From Candidatus Kaiserbacteria bacterium (GTDB taxonomy: Bacteria > Patescibacteriota > Minisyncoccia > Phycocordibacterales > UBA918): a stretch of 11,813 nt of DNA. Positions within the stretch are counted from its first letter, which is position 1, and each line of letters begins with the position of its first letter. Made by a program: the position numbers and the translations under genes. A model generated the notes under the pieces. It searched no databases and was not told where the DNA came from. It saw nothing but the letters and a program-made list of their open reading frames with translations. The stretch covers positions 1-11,813 of the forward strand of contig QKBW01000030.1 in NCBI GenBank assembly GCA_003245875.1, read 5' to 3'. Below, one piece after another: positions 1 to 4,968 of the stretch.

Positions 1-722
1 TTTTGTCTCGTATCAAGTGCGTCTTTATGGTTACCATATGGAGAAAGGTAAGTTGGCGCTTGTGGTAGTGCAGCGATATAGGCAGCTTCAGCCAGATCAA
101 CATCTGCCGCACTCTTACCAAAAAACGCCTGACTCGCTTCTTCAACACCATAAATAGTTCCTCCGTATGGTGATTCGTTCAGGTAGTGGCTAAGGATTTC
201 ATCTTTGGTTAAGACCTGTTCAAGACGAATGGCTAGAATTGCCTCCTTTATCTTACGGGTCAGTTTTTTATCTTGATCCAGTACGGAGTTTTTGATTACT
301 TGTTGAGTAATAGTTGAACCACCCTGTCCACCCAAGAGATCACCACTGGTAAAGTTGGCGATAGCGGCACGTACAATGGCTTTTATATCAACACCTGGAT
401 GGTTGTAGAATTGGTCATCCTCGATTGCAACCGTGGCGTTTTTTATGTTACGAGAGATAGTATCAAACGGTACGATCGTTCTTTTAACATCTTGGTGTAG
501 GTCGTATAGCAACACTTCTCCGGTACGATCGTAGATTTTGGTTGATTGTGAAATGCGACGATCTTCAAATGAGGAGAGATTGGGGATATCCAAAGTTGAT
601 ATCCAAAGAAAAAGAGCCCCAGCTGCCAGCAGTGTCAGAATGAATAGGCCAATGCCGATATCGATGAGTAGTTCAGTGCCGCGGCGGCGCATAAAACGCT
701 TAATTTTGTGTAATTTTTTCAT
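1..722 (-). CDS. Class A penicillin-binding protein (PBP1A-like), N-terminal part, cut by window edge
   Basis: I translated this open frame by hand from the ATG at 722 to the window edge; 240 residues are visible. It starts with a basic cytoplasmic tail (about residues 1-17) and one membrane anchor (about 18-42), then a family 51 glycosyltransferase domain, which polymerises lipid II into glycan strands outside the membrane. Visible motifs are EDDQFYNHPGVD (101-112, catalytic Glu101), GGSTITQQVIKN (134-145), RKIKE (156-160, second key Glu160), YLNESPYGG (180-188) with GVEEASQAFFGK (192-203), and LAEAAYIAALPQAP (210-223). The transpeptidase domain expected after this lies beyond the window, so whether the gene is bifunctional cannot be seen. 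It diverges from tyrS with 78 bases between the starts. A monofunctional transglycosylase is the main alternative. Confidence 0.93.
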   Translation of the reverse strand, partial: MKKLHKIKRFMRRRGTELLIDIGIGLFILTLLAAGALFLWISTLDIPNLSSFEDRRISQSTKIYDRTGEVLLYDLHQDVKRTIVPFDTISRNIKNATVAIEDDQFYNHPGVDIKAIVRAAIANFTSGDLLGGQGGSTITQQVIKNSVLDQDKKLTRKIKEAILAIRLEQVLTKDEILSHYLNESPYGGTIYGVEEASQAFFGKSAADVDLAEAAYIAALPQAPTYLSPYGNHKDALDTRQ

Positions 723-744
723 AGAATGTCTAGCTATAAAACCA

Positions 745-753
745 ATAGTAGCA
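745..753 (-). promoter_or_regulatory. Possible extended -10 promoter for the PBP gene
   Basis: On the minus strand the bases read TGCTACTAT, an extended -10 form (TGn followed by TAnnAT), ending 22 bases before the PBP start codon. I see no convincing -35 at the usual distance. A second candidate, TATAGC at 738-733, ends 10 bases before the ATG. Either could drive the gene. Confidence 0.3.
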
Positions 754-800
754 CGCTTTGTCCATCTCGCTTATTACGCGCTGTGTGGTAGAGTTATTGC

Positions 801-2042
801 ATGAAAAAGACACTTTCTGAGGAGCTTACAACACGTGGTTTTGTGAATCAGTGCACTGCGGAATCTCTAGCTGAAGTTTTAGATGGTCCAAAACGAACGG
901 TATATCACGGCATTGACCCTTCTGCAGACTCTGCGCATGCAGGCAATATGGTGCTTTGGATACTGTTACGCCATCTTGTTTTGGCTGGTCACAAAGTAAT
1001 CTTTTTGGTTGGCGGCGGTACCGGGATGATTGGCGATCCAAAGCCTGATGCTGAACGAACACTGCAAACTCCAGAACAAGTAGAGAGCAATGTCGCCAAG
1101 ATCAAGGCGCAGGCAGAGCGCTTGATTGGAGGAGATCGTGATATTACATTTGTAAATAATGCTGACTGGCTTTTGAAGGCTGGATTGATTGAATTTTTGC
1201 GTGATATCGGGAAACACTTCACAGTTAATGAGTTGGTAAAAAAAGAAGCGATTGCGCGACGTATGGATGGTGATGTTGGCATTTCTTACACCGAGTTTGC
1301 GTATCCGTTGCTGCAAGCGTTTGACTACCTAACGCTTCATAAAGAATATGGCTGTGATTTACAGGTTGGCGGATCAGATCAGTGGGGAAATATTGTCTCA
1401 GGCGTTGACCTGATCAGACGAAAAGAACAACACACGACCTATGCACTGACAGTACCGTTGATTGTAGACAAGGCAACGGGTAAAAAGTTTGGTAAGAGTG
1501 AGGGGAATGCGGTGTGGTTGGATGCCGAGAAGACATCGCCGTTTGCGTTTTATCAATTTTGGCGCAATGTGGCTGATGAAAACGTAGAAGATTACCTCAA
1601 GTTGTTTACTTTCATTTCTCTAGATGAGATCGAGAACATCGTTCGGCAATGGCAACAGGATCCCGGAGCACGTTATGCACAAAAGCGTCTCGCTGAAGCG
1701 GTTACCACTTTTGTCCATGGCGAGCAGATGACCTCAGCAGTTGTCCGTGCATCAGAGGCATTGTTTGGTAAGGGGAAGGTGGCTGGGCTGACAAATGATG
1801 AATTAGCGATGGTACAAGAAAGTGCACCGAGTGCCCAGGTTGCTGCGGGTGATATGGTTGTTGATGTTTTGGTGGCAAGTGGGCTGGCTAGCAGTAAGCG
1901 TGAGGCAAGAACGTTCATTGAGAGCGGTGCTGTGGAGATTGAAAGCGAGAAAGTGACTGATCCCGAACAAGCAATTTCTGCTGCGGGGGTATTTTTGCTT
2001 AAACGCGGTAAAAAACAGGTGTGTGTGGTGGAGGTGCGGTAA
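801..2042 (+). CDS. tyrS: Tyrosine--tRNA ligase
   Basis: This 413-residue protein charges tRNA-Tyr with tyrosine in the cytoplasm. It has the usual length and order of bacterial TyrRS: a class I Rossmann catalytic domain with the HIGH-type signature written here as HAGN (46-49, in GIDPSADSAHAGN), the tyrosine pocket region FAYPLLQAFDYL (166-177), the TyrRS hallmark GGSDQWGN (190-197), and the KMSKS-type loop KFGKS (229-233). An S4 RNA-binding domain occupies about 352-413 and contains SGLASSKREARTFIESG. The ATG at 801 is chosen because the N-terminus MKKTLSEELTTRGF matches the family; only a weak ribosome site (GGTAGAG, about 7 bases upstream) is present. The gene stands alone, divergent from the PBP gene, and ends in a strong hairpin terminator. 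Confidence 0.97.
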   Translation: MKKTLSEELTTRGFVNQCTAESLAEVLDGPKRTVYHGIDPSADSAHAGNMVLWILLRHLVLAGHKVIFLVGGGTGMIGDPKPDAERTLQTPEQVESNVAKIKAQAERLIGGDRDITFVNNADWLLKAGLIEFLRDIGKHFTVNELVKKEAIARRMDGDVGISYTEFAYPLLQAFDYLTLHKEYGCDLQVGGSDQWGNIVSGVDLIRRKEQHTTYALTVPLIVDKATGKKFGKSEGNAVWLDAEKTSPFAFYQFWRNVADENVEDYLKLFTFISLDEIENIVRQWQQDPGARYAQKRLAEAVTTFVHGEQMTSAVVRASEALFGKGKVAGLTNDELAMVQESAPSAQVAAGDMVVDVLVASGLASSKREARTFIESGAVEIESEKVTDPEQAISAAGVFLLKRGKKQVCVVEVR

Positions 2043-2055
2043 ATATAAAAAATGT

Positions 2056-2096
2056 AAATAAAAAGCGGCCGCCTTCTGGGCGGCCGCTTTTTATTT
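2056..2096. terminator. Two-way intrinsic terminator between tyrS and the acidic-protein gene
   Basis: Bases 2056-2073 pair perfectly with 2079-2096 (18 bp, including a GC-only core GCGGCCGCC/GGCGGCCGC) around the loop TTCTG. A-rich and T-rich flanks make it work on both strands: it ends tyrS on the plus strand and the acidic-protein gene, whose stop is at 2105, on the minus strand. Confidence 0.93.
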
Positions 2097-2104
2097 TGCG
2101 TAGT

Positions 2105-2383
2105 TTAAAACTCATCTACATCATCAAAAGTATCGTAGTCCACGTCTTCAGCGTCGTCTTCAAGTGACTCACTATCGTCTTCCTCATCATCTTCATCATC
2201 CTCCCCATCGTCTACTTCGTCGTCGGCAATATGGCCAAAGCCTTCAGTGTCATCGCTCTCGGTATCGTCGTCACTCATTTCGTCTAACAACGAATCATCA
2301 ATAGAAGCATCCTCATCTTCCGGAACTTCTTCCTCTTCTGTCTCATCATCACTGCCTCCATCAAAATATGCAAACATCAACAT
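2105..2383 (-). CDS. Small, extremely acidic protein of unknown function
   Basis: I do not recognise this 92-residue protein. By my count 50 of 92 residues are Asp or Glu, there is no Lys or Arg, and there is one His. A short hydrophobic start (MLMFAYF) precedes an almost wholly acidic, probably disordered tail with runs such as EDDEDDEEDD (61-70). There is no signal peptide or membrane segment. The ATG at 2383 is chosen because AAGAG lies 7 bases upstream as a weak ribosome site; the frame stays open to a TTG at 2452 overlapping the ruvC end, which would add 23 non-acidic residues. It lies 59 bases downstream of ruvC with a TATAAT box in the gap. The antisense strand is also open (2247-2438), but that frame is a serine-rich artefact of GAT/GAA codons. 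Functions such as DNA mimic, basic-protein chaperone or cation binder are only guesses. Confidence 0.8.
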   Translation of the reverse strand: MLMFAYFDGGSDDETEEEEVPEDEDASIDDSLLDEMSDDDTESDDTEGFGHIADDEVDDGEDDEDDEEDDSESLEDDAEDVDYDTFDDVDEF

Positions 2384-2431
2384 AGTGAACTCTTGGTTAG
2401 ACTTGAATAAATGCCGAGCGGCTTGGGGGAG

Positions 2432-2437
2432 ATTATA
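2432..2437 (-). promoter_or_regulatory. Candidate -10 box for the acidic-protein gene
   Basis: A perfect TATAAT on the minus strand lies between the ruvC stop codon and the acidic-protein start. TTGCTC sits 16 bases upstream as a poor -35. Transcription from here would give a leader of about 40 bases, so the acidic gene could be expressed apart from ruvC. Confidence 0.45.
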
Positions 2438-2442
2438 ACCAG

Positions 2443-2913
2443 TTATCGACAATGAGCAAGTGCTGCTACTCCCACCGCAATAGCATCATACTCGTCATCT
2501 AATGCCTTGGCAGGTACATTGGCCACTAAACGTTGTACCATGGTGAATACTGCAGTCTTATCACTTTTCCCATACCCAGTAACGGCAAGCTTGACCTGTT
2601 GCGGGCTGACCTCGATGACACGACAGCCGGCCGCTTGCGCGAGGTAAAGTATGACGCCACGAATTTCGGCTACACCGATACCGGTTGAGATGTTTTTGTT
2701 AAAGAACAAGGTCTCGATGCCAACCACCATCGGTTCGTATTGTCGTAATATATTTACCAGAGCATCTCCAGCTTGCTTATGTCGTTCTGGTAAGGAAAGG
2801 TTTTTGTCGGTCTCAATACAGTGAGAAAAAAGCACGGTTTCTTTTCCGTCTTGCTTTTCAAGTACTGCTACGCCGAGACGATCATAGCCAGGGTCGATAC
2901 CGATAACACGCAT
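2443..2913 (-). CDS. ruvC: Crossover junction endodeoxyribonuclease RuvC
   Basis: This 156-residue protein cuts Holliday junctions during homologous recombination, working as a dimer with the RuvAB branch-migration motor. The RNase H-like fold is clear: IGIDPGYDRLG (4-14, catalytic Asp7), GIETLFFNKN (65-74, catalytic Glu67), a SPQQVKLAVTGYGKSDK stretch (103-119), and DDEYDAIAVGVAALAH (139-154), where Asp140 and Asp143 take the place of E. coli Asp138 and Asp141. The four metal-binding acids are therefore all present. Length is near the family norm (about 160-175). No ruvA is in the window. The gene lies downstream of yebC but is separated from it by a terminator and has its own TATAAT box 9 bases before the ATG. 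Confidence 0.96.
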   Translation of the reverse strand: MRVIGIDPGYDRLGVAVLEKQDGKETVLFSHCIETDKNLSLPERHKQAGDALVNILRQYEPMVVGIETLFFNKNISTGIGVAEIRGVILYLAQAAGCRVIEVSPQQVKLAVTGYGKSDKTAVFTMVQRLVANVPAKALDDEYDAIAVGVAALAHCR

Positions 2914-2922
2914 GATGGATTG

Positions 2923-2928
2923 ATTATA
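2923..2928 (-). promoter_or_regulatory. -10 box immediately before ruvC
   Basis: The minus strand reads TATAAT with exactly 9 bases before the ruvC ATG. The base 7 positions after the box, where transcription usually starts, is A, which would give a leader of about 3 bases. No ribosome site is visible and no -35 is recognisable; that position falls in the yebC terminator hairpin. Confidence 0.6.
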
Positions 2929-2934
2929 CCGTAT

Positions 2935-2966
2935 AAAAAGGCCGGAACTTTGCTCCGGCTTTTTTT
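2935..2966 (-). terminator. Intrinsic terminator of yebC
   Basis: GCCGGA (2941-2946) pairs with TCCGGC (2954-2959) around a 7-base loop, and A and T runs on the two sides extend the stem. On the minus strand the hairpin is followed by CTTTTTATAC. The outer arm overlaps the yebC stop codon. It separates yebC from ruvC. Confidence 0.85.
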
Positions 2967-3507
2967 ATTCTTCAGGAGAGTCGGCGGCGGTATATACGTT
3001 GGTTACATCGTCATTGTCTTCCAGTTTTTCCAAAAAGTCAGCCAATTTTTCACCCGTATCATCATCAAGTTCCATTGGCATATTGGGTACAAAACCATCG
3101 TTAGTTTTGGTAAATGCCCAAGCGGCACTACCGGGGGTACCAAGCTCATAACCGCTCTTAGAAAAAGTGTGTCGGATCTCAGCAGCGGTGCGGTTGTTGT
3201 TGTCGGTGACAACTTGAATCAGCATAGCCACACCACCTGGGCCATAGCCTTCATACATGATCTCCTCCAAGGCTGTACCACCGGTACCGGCTCCCTTGGC
3301 TACTGCACGGTCGATGTTCTCTTTTGGCATAGAGTCTTTCTTGGCACGTTCGATAACAGCTGCCAAACCTGGCGAGTTGACGTCACCATTAGCTTTACGA
3401 GACTCCATCGCAATCAAGGCTGAGTGCTTACTAAACACTTTACTCTTGACTGCGTCGGTGGCTGCCTTCTTATTCTTGATCTTGCTCCATTTATTATGTC
3501 CTGACAT
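2965..3507 (-). CDS. yebC: YebC/PmpR/TACO1 family protein, shortened form
   Basis: This 180-residue protein belongs to the YebC family, first described as transcription regulators and more recently linked to relieving ribosome stalling at proline-rich stretches. The start MSGHNKWSKIKNKKAA matches the conserved N-terminus, so the ATG at 3507 is chosen over one 18 bases upstream. Further signatures are MPKENIDRA (60-68), YEGYGPGGVAML (85-96), TDNNNRTAAEIRHTFSK (101-117) and a C-terminal strand-helix MELDDDTGEKLADFLEKLED (145-164) ending in DDVTNVY. Typical family members are about 240 residues. Here AFTKTNDGFVPN (131-142) leads almost straight to the C-terminal element, so the inserted third domain of about 60 residues is missing without breaking the frame. 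The gene sits between ruvB and ruvC with a terminator on each side. Confidence 0.93.
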   Translation of the reverse strand: MSGHNKWSKIKNKKAATDAVKSKVFSKHSALIAMESRKANGDVNSPGLAAVIERAKKDSMPKENIDRAVAKGAGTGGTALEEIMYEGYGPGGVAMLIQVVTDNNNRTAAEIRHTFSKSGYELGTPGSAAWAFTKTNDGFVPNMPMELDDDTGEKLADFLEKLEDNDDVTNVYTAADSPEE

Positions 3508-3516
3508 AGTGTCGCT

Positions 3517-3522
3517 AGTATA
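3517..3522 (-). promoter_or_regulatory. -10 box immediately before yebC
   Basis: The minus strand reads TATACT with exactly 9 bases before the yebC ATG, the same spacing as at ruvC and pilB. The base at the expected start of transcription is A. There is no Shine-Dalgarno sequence and no clear -35. Confidence 0.5.
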
Positions 3523-3523
3523 C

Positions 3524-3560
3524 AAAAAAGAATTCGCCTCGACCAGTGGGGTCGGGGCGA
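3524..3560 (-). terminator. Intrinsic terminator of ruvB
   Basis: On the minus strand TCGCCCCGACC (3560-3550) pairs with GGTCGAGGCGA (3544-3534) around a 5-base loop, with one A-C mismatch in the middle. After ATTC comes a run of six T residues (3529-3524). The hairpin starts 6 bases past the ruvB stop and ends just before the yebC -10 box. Confidence 0.75.
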
Positions 3561-3566
3561 GTATGT

Positions 3567-4541
3567 TCAGTTATTTTGCAAATGATTATACGCCTCGGGG
3601 CTGGCGATGCGGCCGCGGGGGGTGCGTTCAAGAAGGCCTTGGCGAATAAGGTATGGCTCGATCACATCTTCGATGGTTGATTGTTCCTCGCCAGTTGCAG
3701 CAGCGATCGTGTTGAGGCCAACCGGTCCGCCATTGAACTTATGAATGATCGCATCCAGGACTGCACGGTCTGGTGCACCAAGACCAAGACTGTCTATTTC
3801 CAAGAGATCAAAGGTGGCCTGTACCACATCACTGGTGATCTCGCCGCCTTCGAGTTGCGCCATGTCGCGGCAGCGCTTGAGAAGGTAGTTGGCAGTACGA
3901 GGGGTAGCGCGACAACGACTAGCAATGTCACGCAAAACTGGTTGATCGACTGCGACCCCCAGCATATGCGCCGAGCGAGTTAGGATGGCGGTGATGTCAT
4001 CCTCATTGTAGAAATCCAAACGGAAAGTACCGCCAGAGAAGCGAGAACGCAGCGGTGCGGAGAGTAGTGAAATGCGGGTGGTTGCGGCTACTAGGGTGAA
4101 AGGCGGTAGTTCGAGCTGTACCGTGCGAGCCGATGGTCCTTTGCCAATAATGATGTCGAGTACCCCGGACTCCATGGCAGGATATAGCACTTCCTCAATA
4201 CTTTTAGAGAGACGATGGATCTCGTCAATGAAGAGTACGTCACCAGGGGAGAGGTTGGTGAGTATGGCGGCCAAATCACCAACACGTTCGATGGCCGGTC
4301 CGGAGGTGGTTCGCATGTTGGTGCCCAGTGTTTTGGATATCAGGTGGGCGAGTGTCGTCTTTCCCAAGCCAGGTGGCCCATAGAGAAGCACGTGTTCGGC
4401 GGCATGGCCACGTTCACGCGCAGCGGTCAAAAGAATCCGTAAGTTTTCTTTGATTTTTGCTTGACCGACGTACTCATCCCAGGTTTGTGGGCGAAGAGTT
4501 TGGTCGAGGTTTTGAGAATTATCGCGGCTAAAGGCGGTCAT
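3567..4541 (-). CDS. ruvB: Holliday junction branch migration helicase RuvB
   Basis: This 324-residue AAA+ ATPase forms the hexameric motor that drives branch migration of Holliday junctions with RuvA. Domains are in the standard order: Walker A GPPGLGKT (55-62), Walker B LFIDEIH (103-109), sensor 1 AATTR (152-156), the arginine-finger region APLRSRF (162-168), and a C-terminal winged helix with GPVGLNTIAAATGEE followed by LERTPRGR. Length is close to the usual 330-345. The RFSGGTFRLDFY segment after the arginine finger looks one residue longer than the common form. The stop codon is TGA. No ruvA lies nearby, so its partner must be encoded elsewhere. I see no ribosome site; TAAAAT lies 6 bases upstream of the ATG. 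Confidence 0.97.
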   Translation of the reverse strand: MTAFSRDNSQNLDQTLRPQTWDEYVGQAKIKENLRILLTAARERGHAAEHVLLYGPPGLGKTTLAHLISKTLGTNMRTTSGPAIERVGDLAAILTNLSPGDVLFIDEIHRLSKSIEEVLYPAMESGVLDIIIGKGPSARTVQLELPPFTLVAATTRISLLSAPLRSRFSGGTFRLDFYNEDDITAILTRSAHMLGVAVDQPVLRDIASRCRATPRTANYLLKRCRDMAQLEGGEITSDVVQATFDLLEIDSLGLGAPDRAVLDAIIHKFNGGPVGLNTIAAATGEEQSTIEDVIEPYLIRQGLLERTPRGRIASPEAYNHLQNN

Positions 4542-4612
4542 ATGCTTATTTTACCGTATTTTTCCTTACCGCGCGCCTTGTCAGTAGCTGAAAAATAGGT
4601 CGGTGTGTAGGG

Positions 4613-4641
4613 TTGACAGAATTTCTATACTATGCTATCAT
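4613..4641 (+). promoter_or_regulatory. Strong promoter of the structured non-coding RNA
   Basis: A perfect -35 TTGACA (4613-4618) is followed, after 17 bases, by TATCAT (4636-4641), with TGC directly in front making an extended -10. It is the best sigma-70-type promoter in the window. Transcription should begin near 4648-4650 and run rightward, opposite to both flanking genes, so it cannot be serving them. Confidence 0.85.
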
Positions 4642-4647
4642 CTTGCG

Positions 4648-4957
4648 CAATACAGTTCCCTTGGCCGCTTGGCCTCACTTCTTTAGTAACTACATATGAC
4701 CTTATAAAAGGTCGAGATTTCATTTCGAGGTGATAATTCTCTAAGCAACCTGAGTGCGGTTGCGAGGGTTTTTTGGTGCCAACCAATGAGTTGGCGTGCT
4801 GGAAAATTCCTTAGCGTTGCATTCACTTTCTATGCGGAAAGCTTGCTTAGAGAATTATCAACTTGAAGGACTCTGGATGATTCTCAAGGAGCGAAAGACA
4901 TCTCGACTATAGCATATAAAAACCACCTGCCTACTTGTAAGGGGGTGGTTTTTATTT
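4648..4957 (+). ncRNA. Stand-alone structured RNA of unrecognised class, about 310 nt
   Basis: Between a strong promoter and an intrinsic terminator lies about 310 bases with no convincing protein gene but heavy self-complementarity. An 18-bp uninterrupted helix joins 4731-4748 to 4843-4860 (core GATAATTCTCTAAGC with its exact complement). It is enclosed by an 8-bp helix, GTCGAGAT (4711-4718) with ATCTCGAC (4900-4907). Inside lie local hairpins: GCCAAC/GTTGGC (4778-4783/4790-4795), a stem closing near 4798/4815, and CTTTC/GAAAG (4826-4830/4837-4841). A 5-bp hairpin CTTGA/TCAAG (4862-4866/4884-4888) sits in the 39-base strand between the two main helices. I looked for landmarks of tmRNA, RNase P RNA and SRP RNA and found none. 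A 6S-like RNA is conceivable but the shape is not typical. Exact ends are inferred. Confidence 0.75.
4918..4957. terminator. Two-way terminator of the non-coding RNA and of pilB
   Basis: AAAAACCACC (4918-4927) pairs with GGTGGTTTTT (4944-4953). On the plus strand the hairpin is followed by TTTTTATTTT and ends the non-coding RNA. On the minus strand it begins 15 bases past the pilB stop codon and is followed by a T run, so it should end pilB as well. Confidence 0.88.
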
Positions 4958-4968
4958 TGAAACATGAT

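Noticed and set aside
538..804. Plus-strand open frame before tyrS
   Set aside because: It is antisense to the penicillin-binding protein, whose motifs are unmistakable, and has no recognisable content.
2247..2438. Serine-rich open frame opposite the acidic-protein gene
   Set aside because: It is the antisense shadow of GAT/GAA-rich codons; the acidic frame has the matching -10 box, ribosome site and terminator.
2384..2452. Longer form of the acidic protein from a TTG at 2452
   Set aside because: It would overlap ruvC, need a rare start codon, begin upstream of the TATAAT box, and add residues unlike the rest of the protein.
2821..3423. 200-codon plus-strand frame across ruvC and yebC
   Set aside because: It crosses two well-supported genes on the other strand and a terminator; shadow frame.
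4648..4957. Known housekeeping RNAs (tmRNA, RNase P RNA, SRP RNA, T-box leader)
   Set aside because: No tRNA-like ends or T-loop for tmRNA, no conserved P4-type blocks for RNase P, no GGAAGGAAGCA-like SRP apex, and no T-box motif. There is no downstream gene on the same strand for a riboswitch or T-box to control. 6S-like RNA is left open, not claimed.
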